From Desulfomicrobium apsheronum (GTDB taxonomy: Bacteria > Desulfobacterota > Desulfovibrionia > Desulfovibrionales > Desulfomicrobiaceae): a DNA stretch of 64,000 bases. The notes under the pieces were generated by a model. The model saw only the letters and a list, made by a program, of their open reading frames with translations, was not told where the DNA came from and did no database searches. A program made the position numbers and the translations under genes. This document shows positions 46,756 through 55,627 of the stretch, one piece after another; within the stretch, counting starts at the first letter, position 1; each line of letters starts with the position of its first letter. The stretch is from NCBI RefSeq assembly GCF_900114115.1, contig NZ_FORX01000009.1, positions 62,001 through 126,000 on the forward strand, written 5' to 3'.

Positions 46756-47823
46756 ATGGACCCCACCAATTTCATCCCCCAAGCCCTGCCCATTCCGGTG
46801 GAATGGGGCTGGTTCTATCTCTTTCAGATGCTCACGTTCATCCTGCACATCCTGGTCATGAACGTCATGCTCGGGGCGTCCATCATCGCCCTGGTCCATC
46901 ATCTGCGCGGCAAGGCCGAAACCGAGCCCCTGACCAAGTCCATTTCCGTCAAGCTGCCCTTCACCATCGCCTTCGCCGTCAATTTCGGCGTGGCGCCCCT
47001 GCTCTTCATACAGATCCTCTACGGGCAGTTCATCTACACCAGCAGTGTGCTCATAGCCGTGTACTGGCTCTCGGTCGTGGGGCTGGTCATCATCGCTTAC
47101 GCAAGCGCCTACATCTACGATTTCAGCTACGTATCGCTCGGAAGTCTGCGCACGATCTTCATCGCCGTGACCACTGCGTGCCTGCTGGCCACGGCCTTCA
47201 TCTACACCAACAACATGACCCTCATGCTCAGCCCCGCCCTCTGGGAGACATACTTCGACAATCCGTGGGGCACCCTGCTCAACACCCTCGATCCGAGCGT
47301 GCTCCCGCGCTACCTGCACTTCGTCGCTTCATCCGTCGCGGTGGCGGGTCTGGCGCTGGCGCTTTTCTACAGGTTCAAGGTCAAGAACGATCCCGGAGCC
47401 CAGCGCTGGGTGCGGCACGGCATGAACTGGTATGCCTACACGACCATGGTGCAGATGGCGCTGGGGCTGTGGTTCCTCTCCGCCCTGCCCGAACACGTCA
47501 CGGATCTCCTGCTGGGCGGTTCCCTGGCGCACACCCTGATTTTCGTCACGGGCGCGACCATCGGCATCTTCAGCATCAGCAACGCCTTGAGCTACAACGT
47601 CGGCACGTCGGCGATCCTGTCGCTCACCACCATCATTCTCATGATCTTCCTGCGGGACTTGGTCAGGGATGCCTATCTGGCCCCGTATTTTCAGGTCAGC
47701 GACCGCGTCGTCACCGGTGAATATCTCCCGCTTGTCCTTTTCATCCTGACCTTGGCGGCCGGGCTGTGCGTCGTTGCCTGGATGCTCCGCACCGCCGCCA
47801 CGGACTCGGAGGTGCGCTCATGA
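46756..47823 (+). CDS. CydA-like membrane subunit, partner of a bd-like/multiheme protein
   Basis: Integral membrane protein of 355 residues with about nine hydrophobic helices and no CXXCH motif. The N-terminal region (EWGWFYLFQMLTFILHILVM) and conserved histidines (LHFVASSVAVAG, ILHIL, LVHHL) suggest a divergent relative of cytochrome bd subunit I. CydB-like features are not apparent. In some bd-superfamily members (the OR-C type of published classifications, as I recall) a second CydA-like subunit replaces CydB. It overlaps the next gene by ATGA, so the two form one complex. Function is inferred from that partner. Confidence 0.7.
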   Translation: MDPTNFIPQALPIPVEWGWFYLFQMLTFILHILVMNVMLGASIIALVHHLRGKAETEPLTKSISVKLPFTIAFAVNFGVAPLLFIQILYGQFIYTSSVLIAVYWLSVVGLVIIAYASAYIYDFSYVSLGSLRTIFIAVTTACLLATAFIYTNNMTLMLSPALWETYFDNPWGTLLNTLDPSVLPRYLHFVASSVAVAGLALALFYRFKVKNDPGAQRWVRHGMNWYAYTTMVQMALGLWFLSALPEHVTDLLLGGSLAHTLIFVTGATIGIFSISNALSYNVGTSAILSLTTIILMIFLRDLVRDAYLAPYFQVSDRVVTGEYLPLVLFILTLAAGLCVVAWMLRTAATDSEVRS

Positions 47824-50465
47824 ATTTTCCAATCTGGGAACTCCACTGGGCCGGCGGCGGATTGCTCATTGCGCTGATCGCCGTCTTTCATGTCTATATC
47901 GCCCATTTCGCCGTGGGCGGCGGGCTCTTTCTGGTTCTGACCGAGCACCTGGGCTATCGCCGAAACTCCCCGGCAATCCTTGATTACACCAAGCGCCACA
48001 CCAAGTTCTTCCTGCTCGTGACCATGGTCCTGGGCGGAATCACGGGGGTTGGCATCTGGTTCATCATCTCCCTGGTCGCCCCTGCGGCCACGAGTCAGCT
48101 CATCCACACCTTCGTCTTTGCCTGGGCCATCGAATGGGTCTTTTTCCTGGGCGAGATCGTGGCTCTCTTCATCTATTTCTACACCTTCGGAAAAATGGGG
48201 GCGCGCAACCATCTCACTATCGGCTGGATCTATTTCTTCTTCGGATGGATGTCGCTCTTCATGATCAACGGCATCATCGGCTTCATGCTCACCCCCGGAG
48301 ACTGGCTGACCACACGGGATTTCTGGGACGGATTCTTCAATCCCACGTTCTGGCCGTCCCTGGCATTTCGAACGTTCATCGCCCTCATCCTGGCCGGACT
48401 CTACGGCTTCGTCACCGCCACCTGGGAAAAGGATCCCCAGACCCGAGAGAGTCTGGTCCGCTACTGCGCGACCTGGCTGCTGGCGCCCTTCGCCTTTCTG
48501 CTCCTGTCCGGATGGTGGTACGTAAGCGTGCTGCCTGAAAACGCACAGGCCATGGTGCTCGGCGCGAACCCGGAAATCGCCCCGTACCTGCAGGGCTTCC
48601 TGTGGATCTCGGCGGTCCTTTTCGCCGGAGGGCTGCTCATGGCCGTGCGCATGCCGGCCGCGATCAAGCGGCCCATGGCCCTGGTCCTGCTCGTCATCGG
48701 CCTTCTGTACATGGGCTGCTTTGAAACCGTCCGCGAAGCCGGACGCAGACCCTACCTGATCCACGGCTACATGTATTCCAACGCCATCCTGGCCGGCACC
48801 GAAGACGCCATCAGCGCCGAGGGCTACCTGCAAACCTCAGGCTGGCACCGCAACCGGGAGATCACGCCCGAAAACGCCAGGGACGCGGGCCGGGAGATCT
48901 TTCGTGGCCAATGCGCCGCCTGCCACTCCATCGGCGGCCCCCTGCATGACATAAAGCGCCTGAGCGCGCATTACGGAACCGTCGGTCTGGAAGCCCAGAT
49001 CGCGGGCATGGGCAAGATATACTCCTACATGCCGCGTTTTGCCGGCACGGCGCAGGAGCGCAAGGCCCTGGCCGCATACATCGTGCATGACCTCGTCGGC
49101 GATCCCGAGGTGACGCAGCAGACCCGCCCGCGCCCCGAACTCGACCTTGAAATCCCGGCCTTCGATGCCCAGGACGACGAATACGTGCTCCTGGCCTGGT
49201 GCACGCTGGGTGAAAAATGCATCTCCGACAGCGACAGCCGCTTCTCCATGTTGCCCCCGGGCAGCACGCTCATGGCGCAGCTCATCCGGCGCGGACCGCT
49301 GCCCGAGCTCGTGACCGAGGACGTGGAAGTCACCTTCACGGCCCCGGCGGGTTTTGAAAACCCATCCAACCATGTGGAATTCTGGAAATACGCGCCCTCC
49401 CTGGTGGGCAAGGAGCTGGCACCGAACGTCAGCGCCAAAGGCCTGGGCATGTCGGGAGTGATGACGCCAAACGACCAGAACCTGACCTTCCTGGCGGACG
49501 GCATCCCCGTGCTGCCCTACATGGACGACGGCACGGTCAACCCCTATCCCGTCTTCACCATCGAAGCCAAGGACAAGGCCAGCGGAGAGATTCTGGCCAC
49601 CACCAAGGTCGTAGCCCCGATCTCCACGGAAATCGGCTGCAAGAACTGTCATGGCGGCACCTGGCGGCACGAGGGAGCCATGGGCATCTCGGTGACCACG
49701 GCCTCGGACGTGCTGGCCAGGCATGACCGGCGTCACAAGACCGAGCTGCTGCCCCAGGCCGAAGCGGGCAAGCCGGTACTCTGCCAGAGCTGCCACCCCG
49801 ATCCGCTGCTGAAAGCTGAAGGCGATCCGGCGCTCCTTAACCTCCCGGCCGCCATCCACGGCTTCCACGCCAACTACCTGTCCGGGGCTCCCGACGCCGA
49901 GCCCTGCCACACTTGCCATCCCACCGGCCCGGACAGCTACACCTATTGCGCCCGCGGCACGCACGCGAGCAAGGGACTGACCTGCGTCAACTGCCATGGC
50001 ACCCTGGAAGACCACGCCTTGAGCCTGCTCAAGGCCGAAAAAGATGCGGGCAAGCCCAAGGCCGACCTGCTCATGCGCCACCTCAAGCCCAGGCTGGTCG
50101 CATCCGTTGAAGAAATCGAGCCGCGCAAACCGTGGAACGATCAGCCCGACTGCCTGAGCTGCCACGTGGACTTCGAACCGCCGCAGGACGCGGAACCTTC
50201 GGCCTTCAACCAGTGGGTGCGCGGACCGGAAGGGCTTTATCGCATGCGCACCGATGACGCGGGGCTCATGTGCGAATCCTGCCACGGGTCGACCCACGCC
50301 GAATATCCGGCCGTCAACGCGTTTCATCCCGATCTCGACGCCATCCAGCCCTTGCAGTACCAGGGCCATCCGGGCCCCATCGGGAGCAGGGACAACTGCG
50401 CGGTGTGCCATACCGAGGACATGTTCTACGAATTCCATCATCTCAACATTCTCGGCGAACGCTGA
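47820..50465 (+). CDS. Cytochrome bd-like (CydA-like) core fused to octaheme cytochrome c
   Basis: The 881 residues start at ATG 47820 with GGAGG 7 nt upstream. The first 340 are membrane helices resembling CydA: the first helix has FHVYIAHFAVGGG, where CydA has its haem-ligand histidine, and AIEWVFFLGEIVALFIYF matches the paired-glutamate helix. From about 365 to 860 there are eight CXXCH motifs: CAACH, CKNCH, CQSCH, CHTCH, CVNCH, CLSCH, CESCH and CAVCH. The first sits in a mono-haem-like domain (GREIFRGQCAACHSIGG). It is probably an inner-membrane complex with a periplasmic multihaem arm. Oxygen reduction versus quinone-cytochrome exchange cannot be decided. Confidence 0.82.
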   Translation: MNFPIWELHWAGGGLLIALIAVFHVYIAHFAVGGGLFLVLTEHLGYRRNSPAILDYTKRHTKFFLLVTMVLGGITGVGIWFIISLVAPAATSQLIHTFVFAWAIEWVFFLGEIVALFIYFYTFGKMGARNHLTIGWIYFFFGWMSLFMINGIIGFMLTPGDWLTTRDFWDGFFNPTFWPSLAFRTFIALILAGLYGFVTATWEKDPQTRESLVRYCATWLLAPFAFLLLSGWWYVSVLPENAQAMVLGANPEIAPYLQGFLWISAVLFAGGLLMAVRMPAAIKRPMALVLLVIGLLYMGCFETVREAGRRPYLIHGYMYSNAILAGTEDAISAEGYLQTSGWHRNREITPENARDAGREIFRGQCAACHSIGGPLHDIKRLSAHYGTVGLEAQIAGMGKIYSYMPRFAGTAQERKALAAYIVHDLVGDPEVTQQTRPRPELDLEIPAFDAQDDEYVLLAWCTLGEKCISDSDSRFSMLPPGSTLMAQLIRRGPLPELVTEDVEVTFTAPAGFENPSNHVEFWKYAPSLVGKELAPNVSAKGLGMSGVMTPNDQNLTFLADGIPVLPYMDDGTVNPYPVFTIEAKDKASGEILATTKVVAPISTEIGCKNCHGGTWRHEGAMGISVTTASDVLARHDRRHKTELLPQAEAGKPVLCQSCHPDPLLKAEGDPALLNLPAAIHGFHANYLSGAPDAEPCHTCHPTGPDSYTYCARGTHASKGLTCVNCHGTLEDHALSLLKAEKDAGKPKADLLMRHLKPRLVASVEEIEPRKPWNDQPDCLSCHVDFEPPQDAEPSAFNQWVRGPEGLYRMRTDDAGLMCESCHGSTHAEYPAVNAFHPDLDAIQPLQYQGHPGPIGSRDNCAVCHTEDMFYEFHHLNILGER

Positions 50466-50477
50466 TTCCAATCAACC

Positions 50478-50511
50478 GGGCCGGGGCCAAAATGCCCCGG
50501 CCCCTTTCGTT
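50478..50511 (+). terminator. Rho-independent terminator after the bd-like/multiheme operon
   Basis: Perfect 10-bp stem GGGCCGGGGC (50478-50487) and GCCCCGGCCC (50494-50503), loop CAAAAT, then a short T-rich tail, 12 nt after the stop codon. Confidence 0.82.
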
Positions 50512-50723
50512 TCACGGGCATTGACTTCGGATTCCCAGGCACGCAATTTCCAGCCATAACCATGGGACGCTCCCCGCAAACGTTTTGTGCAACCAAGACG
50601 TGACAGAAGCTCCCAATTCCCAGAATTCACTTTACCATCACATGCCCTTGAGCTAGCCTTCACAAAAGGTTTGTATTACAGGCCTCATGTTCCGACACTG
50701 TCCCCCAACACTCGGAGAATCGC

Positions 50724-50975
50724 ATGTCGTATCTGCCCTGTGTAGGATGTGGATGGTGCTGTCTGCATGACCAGTGCACCGATTCCATGCGGCGCCACGG
50801 CTACCGGCCCCGCTGCCCCGAACTTTTCTGGAGCGATGAAGCCGGGCGCTACCTGTGTCTGACCATGCTCGAAGGCGAATCCGGGGACGGAATCCGCCGT
50901 AATCAACACACCGGCGGGGGCTGCTGCGCACCCCTCAACTCCTGGCGACAGGACATTCGAAACCGGGACAAGTGA
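50724..50975 (+). CDS. Small YkgJ-like cysteine-rich metal-chelating domain protein
   Basis: Protein of 83 residues beginning with PCVGCGWCCLHDQC. This CxxCxxCC pattern is the signature of the YkgJ (UPF0153) putative zinc- or iron-chelating domain; further cysteines occur at RCPEL, YLCLT and GGGCCAPL. GGAG lies 8 nt before the ATG, so expression is likely. Function is unknown in the family. It precedes a sensor kinase gene by 21 nt and is probably co-transcribed with it. Confidence 0.72.
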   Translation: MSYLPCVGCGWCCLHDQCTDSMRRHGYRPRCPELFWSDEAGRYLCLTMLEGESGDGIRRNQHTGGGCCAPLNSWRQDIRNRDK

Positions 50976-50996
50976 CCCGCATCTTTCGGACGGACC

Positions 50997-52697
50997 ATGA
51001 CCCAACCCTCTCCAGCAAAAGACAACACACCCCGGACAGACAAAGACAAAACGTCTCCCCGCCTCATGAGCGGGCAGTTGACCGTCCTCTCCATCCTGGT
51101 GGCCGTGGTGCCGCTCCTGTGCGTTGCGACCCTGGGCTATGTTTTTTACGATGCGGCGTACCGGGAAAAAACCCACGCGCTCCTGGCTGAAAAAGCGATG
51201 AATTCGGTCCAGAGCCTGGACAGTTTTCTCGAAGAGAAGATCGCCAATCTGAGGCAGGAAACAGGCTCGGCAACCATTGCGGAACTATCGGATCCCGGCC
51301 ATCTACGCGTCCGTCTGCATTCCCTGCAAAACGCCTATCAAGGCGTCTTCCTCGGCCTTGACCTTGTCGATACAAGCGGCACGATCATCGCCGGCACCGG
51401 CGACGAAAATCTGCTGCCCACACCGGCCCAAGAGTCCTGGTTCGCGCAGGCCATAAGCCGCCCCCAGTTTGTCAGCAATCTGGCGCTGTGCGACACGTAC
51501 TGCTTCCTTGCCGTGCGTATCACCACCGAACAGAGCGCCTGGCTGCTTCGAGCCCACCTCGATCCGGATCTGATTCAGGAAAAGATCCGCCTCTTCCACC
51601 CCGGAGGAACCGGGGGCGCGTTCTTTCTGGACCGTCAGGGCGCCCACAGCGCCGCCAGCGGCACCGAACCGGACAGCCCGGAGACCGCGTTGCTGCTGGC
51701 CCAGCAGTTCTTTCCCGAAGGCAGACCCGTGGTGCTCACGGCCAAGGACGCCAAAGGCCAGACCAATCTTTACGGCTGCGCTCCGCTGCGCTCCACGGGC
51801 AACATCCTGGCCATCCACCAGCCCAAGGCCCAACTGCTGCGGCCACTGCTCAAGGCCCGCCTTGTGGCCCTGGTCATCATCCTCGCCGGTTGCGGAGGCA
51901 TCATCATCACCGCACTGGCCCTGGCCAAGCGAACGGAACAGCGGCTGTTCAAGGCCGAGCTGGAATTGCAGCACATGCAAAAACACGTCATGGACGCAGG
52001 CAAACTTGCCGCCATCGGCGAACTTGCGGCCGGGGTCGCCCACGAGATCAACAACCCTCTGGCCATCATGATGGAGAACGCAGGCTGGATTCAGGATCTG
52101 CTCAAATCCGACGACCCCTACAGCGAGGAGAACACCGAGGAGATCTTCTCGTCCCTGCAGACCATCACCACCCAGGGCCATCGCTGCCGGGAGATCACGC
52201 ACAAGCTGCTCAGTTTCGCGCGCAAGGCCGACACCACGACAAACGTGGTGCACATCAACTCGCTGCTGGAGGACATTGCCGGATTCGCGCGGCAAAAAGC
52301 CAAATACCGGGGCGTGGAAATCAGGCTGGCCCTTGATCCCAAGGCGGGGGAAATCGAAATCTCGCCCGCAGAAATTCAGCAGATCATCCTGAACCTCGTC
52401 AACAACGCCATCGACGCCATCGAGAAAGACAACGGGCTGGTGCAATTGCGCTCCATCCGCGAGGATGGCTTCGTGCGCATCGATGTCGAGGACAATGGCC
52501 AGGGCATCCCCGAAAACATCCTGCCCAGCATTTTCGAGCCGTTTTTCACCACCAAGGCCGCCGGCAAGGGCACCGGTCTTGGCCTGTCCATTTGCAGGGA
52601 CCTGCTGTCAAAAATGGGCGGTTCCATCAGCGTGAAGTCCACTCCGGGCCAAGGTTGCATTTTTCATGTTCGCCTGCCTGCAAGCGCCCCGAAATGA
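50997..52697 (+). CDS. Membrane sensor histidine kinase (NtrB/AtoS-type transmitter)
   Basis: The 566 residues comprise an N-terminal transmembrane helix (about 28-50), an extracytoplasmic Cache-like sensor to about 280, a second helix (about 285-307), a short coiled coil, HisKA with the phospho-histidine in ELAAGVAHEINNPLAIM, and HATPase with NLVNNAIDAIE, DNGQGIP and GTGLGLSICRDLLSKMGG. The VAHEINNPL box is typical of kinases that partner NtrC-type response regulators. No response regulator is adjacent; its partner must be elsewhere. Confidence 0.9.
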   Translation: MTQPSPAKDNTPRTDKDKTSPRLMSGQLTVLSILVAVVPLLCVATLGYVFYDAAYREKTHALLAEKAMNSVQSLDSFLEEKIANLRQETGSATIAELSDPGHLRVRLHSLQNAYQGVFLGLDLVDTSGTIIAGTGDENLLPTPAQESWFAQAISRPQFVSNLALCDTYCFLAVRITTEQSAWLLRAHLDPDLIQEKIRLFHPGGTGGAFFLDRQGAHSAASGTEPDSPETALLLAQQFFPEGRPVVLTAKDAKGQTNLYGCAPLRSTGNILAIHQPKAQLLRPLLKARLVALVIILAGCGGIIITALALAKRTEQRLFKAELELQHMQKHVMDAGKLAAIGELAAGVAHEINNPLAIMMENAGWIQDLLKSDDPYSEENTEEIFSSLQTITTQGHRCREITHKLLSFARKADTTTNVVHINSLLEDIAGFARQKAKYRGVEIRLALDPKAGEIEISPAEIQQIILNLVNNAIDAIEKDNGLVQLRSIREDGFVRIDVEDNGQGIPENILPSIFEPFFTTKAAGKGTGLGLSICRDLLSKMGGSISVKSTPGQGCIFHVRLPASAPK

Positions 52698-52799
52698 TGC
52701 CCGCGTCTGACAACGAGGAGCCATCCGCTCAATTTGACTCCATAATTTTCTCTCTGTAAGACCTTGCCGCTACTGATCAACTCTCACCGTGGAGCCCCA

Positions 52800-54680
52800 A
52801 TGCCGAAGGATACCCCCAAGACCAGCGAACCAACCACCCACGGCGAACTCATCGAAATCCTGATCAAGGAAGGGCTCCTCTCTGAAAAACAGGCGCTCCA
52901 CGCCTCCCGGCTGCGCACAAAACTCGTCCGTCCCAAGCCCCTGCTCGAAATCGTCAAGGAACTCGGCTACGTAACCGCCGACCAGGTCACCGCCGCCATC
53001 CGCAAGAACAAACTGTCCATGCGCATCGGCAGCCTGCTTCTGGAACTCGGGCTGATCAGCGAAGCCGATCTTGAGGCCGCCTTTCAGATCCAGCGCACCA
53101 GCAAGACCCCGCAAAAACTGGGCGAAGTCCTGGTCAACAACAATTTCATCAAGGAATTCAAGCTCTTGGAAGCACTGTCCATGCAGCTTGGATACCCTTT
53201 TGTCGATCCCAGGTTCACCAACCTCGACGTCTCCCTGCTGCATCAGATTCCGATAACATACCGAAACAAGGCGAACTACGTACCCATTGAACGACAGGAA
53301 CACCAGGTCGTCGTGGCTTTTGCCAATGTCCTGGACCTGGACGACCAGCAGGAAGCACGGACCATCTTTCCCGAAGGCATCCTGCCGGCCATCGCTACGC
53401 GCGAATCCATCGTCGAGACCTACCAGCGCTTCGAGCGCGGCGCCCAATCCAAGGAATCCGTCGATGACGATTCGGCCTCGGGCATCGTGGAGCGCATCAT
53501 CCTCGACGCCATCGAACTCGATGTCAGCGACATCCACATGGAGCCGCTCCCGGATCGCCTGCGCATCCGCTTCCGCCGGGACGGAGTGCTTGAGCCCTAC
53601 AAGGACTTCCCGCGCGAGATAATCCCCAACATCTCAAGCCGCATCAAGATCATGTGCAAGGCGGACATCGCCGAGAAGCGTCGCCACCAGGGTGGCCGCA
53701 TCCTGTTTGAATATCCGGGCGGCGAGCTGGATATGCGCGCCTCCTTCTATGTGACCATCCACGGCGAGGCCATCGTGCTGCGCCTCCTGAACCGCCAGGG
53801 CAACCTGATCGACATCACGGGCATCGGGATGTACCCAAAGATACTCAAGCGCTTCATCGACGGGGCGCTGTCCCGGCCTAGCGGCGTCGTGATCATCACC
53901 GGACCCACGGGATCGGGCAAGACGACCACGGTCTACAGTTGCATCCACCACCTGAATACGCCGCTCCTGTCCATCATCACCGCCGAGGAGCCGGTCGAAT
54001 ACGTCATCCCCGGCATCTCCCAGTGCTCCATCGATCCCAAGATCAACCTGACCTTCGAGGAGACCCTGCGGCACATCGTGCGCCAGGACCCCGACGTCAT
54101 CCTCATCGGCGAAATCCGCGACAACTATTCGGCCGAGGTGGCCGTGCAGGCGGCGCTGACCGGACACAAGGTCCTGACCACCTTCCACACGGAAGACTCC
54201 ATCGGCGGCCTGATCCGGCTCATGAACATGGACATCGAGGCTTTTCTCATCTCCTCCACCGTGGTCAGCGTGGTCGCCCAGCGTCTTCTGCGGCGCATCT
54301 GCCCGGAGTGCTCCCAGCCGTACAAGCCAAGCCCCGGCGAACTGCAACTTTTCGGCTACACGCAGGCCACGATCCAGGGTGCCAATTTTCGCAAGGGCAC
54401 GGGCTGTTCCCACTGCCGCTACACGGGATACCGGGGACGCATCGCGGTGTTCGAGCTGCTCATCCTCGATGAAATGGTCCGCGCCGCCATCCTTGAACGG
54501 CGAACCAGCTTCGACATCCGCAAGATCGCCCTGGAGAGCGCAGGGCTTGTGACCCTGTTCGAGGAAGGCCTGGTCAAGGCCTCCGAAGGCCAGACCACTC
54601 TGGAAGAGGTCATGCGCTGCCTGCCTCTAGTTCTGAAACCACGCCCTCTGGAAGAAACCCGCCGCCTGCTCGGAGTCTAG
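52800..54680 (+). CDS. GspE/PilB-like secretion ATPase with MshEN-like N-terminal repeats
   Basis: The 626 residues start at ATG 52800 (GGAG 7 nt upstream). The N-terminal part contains repeated helical motifs such as MRIGSLLLELGLISEADLEA and QKLGEVLVNNNFIKEFKLLE, which match MshEN-type cyclic di-GMP-binding repeats. The ATPase domain has Walker A GPTGSGKTTT (about 370), an Asp box (TAEEPVEYVIPG), Walker B (DPDVILIGEIRD), a His box, and a zinc-binding CPEC...CSHC. Such ATPases drive type II secretion or type IV pilus assembly. No other machine component is in the window. An HDOD gene follows after 2 nt. Confidence 0.88.
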   Translation: MPKDTPKTSEPTTHGELIEILIKEGLLSEKQALHASRLRTKLVRPKPLLEIVKELGYVTADQVTAAIRKNKLSMRIGSLLLELGLISEADLEAAFQIQRTSKTPQKLGEVLVNNNFIKEFKLLEALSMQLGYPFVDPRFTNLDVSLLHQIPITYRNKANYVPIERQEHQVVVAFANVLDLDDQQEARTIFPEGILPAIATRESIVETYQRFERGAQSKESVDDDSASGIVERIILDAIELDVSDIHMEPLPDRLRIRFRRDGVLEPYKDFPREIIPNISSRIKIMCKADIAEKRRHQGGRILFEYPGGELDMRASFYVTIHGEAIVLRLLNRQGNLIDITGIGMYPKILKRFIDGALSRPSGVVIITGPTGSGKTTTVYSCIHHLNTPLLSIITAEEPVEYVIPGISQCSIDPKINLTFEETLRHIVRQDPDVILIGEIRDNYSAEVAVQAALTGHKVLTTFHTEDSIGGLIRLMNMDIEAFLISSTVVSVVAQRLLRRICPECSQPYKPSPGELQLFGYTQATIQGANFRKGTGCSHCRYTGYRGRIAVFELLILDEMVRAAILERRTSFDIRKIALESAGLVTLFEEGLVKASEGQTTLEEVMRCLPLVLKPRPLEETRRLLGV

Positions 54681-54682
54681 CA

Positions 54683-55534
54683 ATGAACGAGGCCAAGTCC
54701 TTTATCGAAATCCTCATGGAGCATGTGAACTCGGACAAGGCGCAGCTCCCGCCATTCAATCGCACCGGCCTTGCCATTCAACAGGAAATGGCCAAACCTG
54801 ATCCGGACATGCAGGTCATAGAAAAACAGATCCTGCGCGACCCGGCCGTGGCCGGTCAGCTGCTCAAGGTGGCCAACTCGTCCTTTTACCGGGGCATGAT
54901 CGAAGTGACCACGGTCAGAAACGCCATGGTCCGCCTTGGTCTGGCTGAAGTCTCCAACCTGGTCACCCTTTTGACCCAAAAACAATCCTTCAGCACCCAA
55001 GACCCCTTCATCCGCGAATACATGGACCAGCTCTGGATCCACTCCGTGGCCTGCGCCCTTGGCGCGAAATGGATCGCCAAGGAATGCCGGCTGCCGAGCA
55101 AGATGAACGAATCCTTTTTCGCGGGCCTCCTGCACGACATCGGCAAGGCCTTCCTGCTCATGGCCATCTCCGACCTGAAAAAAAACGGACAGCTGGGCGA
55201 GACAGTCCCGCAGTCCTTCATCGAGGAAGTCCTCGACACACAACACCAAAGCATCGGAGCACAGCTGCTCAAGACCTGGAACCTGCCGGAGATCTATTGC
55301 ACGGTGGCCGAACACCACCACGACGAAGACATGGACGGCCAGGACATCGTGCTGCTCATGGTCAGTCTGGCCAACAAGGTCCTGGCCAAGGCCGGAATCG
55401 GGATCATGCACACGCCGGACATCGATCTGGCGACCAGTCCCGAGGCGATCCAGCTTGACCTCTCCGAGATCAAGGTCGCCGAACTGGAACTGACCATGGA
55501 GGATTACGTGGACTTTGTGGCTGAAGTGGACTGA
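54683..55534 (+). CDS. HDOD domain signalling protein
   Basis: The 283 residues form one HDOD domain: LRDPAVAGQLLKVANSSFYR, TVRNAMVRLGLAEVSNLV, and the HD-like motif FFAGLLHDIGKAFLL. HDOD proteins are non-catalytic or unclear signalling modules related to HD-GYP and linked to motility and cyclic di-GMP pathways. It starts 2 nt after the GspE-like gene, so both are translated from one message. Its role may be to connect secretion or pilus ATPase activity to signalling, which is inference. Confidence 0.87.
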   Translation: MNEAKSFIEILMEHVNSDKAQLPPFNRTGLAIQQEMAKPDPDMQVIEKQILRDPAVAGQLLKVANSSFYRGMIEVTTVRNAMVRLGLAEVSNLVTLLTQKQSFSTQDPFIREYMDQLWIHSVACALGAKWIAKECRLPSKMNESFFAGLLHDIGKAFLLMAISDLKKNGQLGETVPQSFIEEVLDTQHQSIGAQLLKTWNLPEIYCTVAEHHHDEDMDGQDIVLLMVSLANKVLAKAGIGIMHTPDIDLATSPEAIQLDLSEIKVAELELTMEDYVDFVAEVD

Positions 55535-55567
55535 TTCATCCGGCACTGCCGCGCTTTTCTTGACCCT

Positions 55568-55616
55568 GAAAACGCACACGGGCCGGTTCCCCTGAACCGG
55601 CCCGTGTGCGTTTTTC
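55568..55616. terminator. Strong bidirectional terminator
   Basis: Perfect 17-bp stem (arms 55573-55589 and 55594-55610, loop CCCT) with an A-run on the left and T5 on the right. It lies between the convergent HDOD and DUF2207 genes and can serve both. Confidence 0.93.
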
Positions 55617-55627
55617 ATGCCCGGCGA

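Noticed and set aside
46756-50465. Canonical cydAB oxidase
   Set aside because: The first protein does not look like CydB and the second has a 500-residue multihaem extension, so the cydAB names would mislead.
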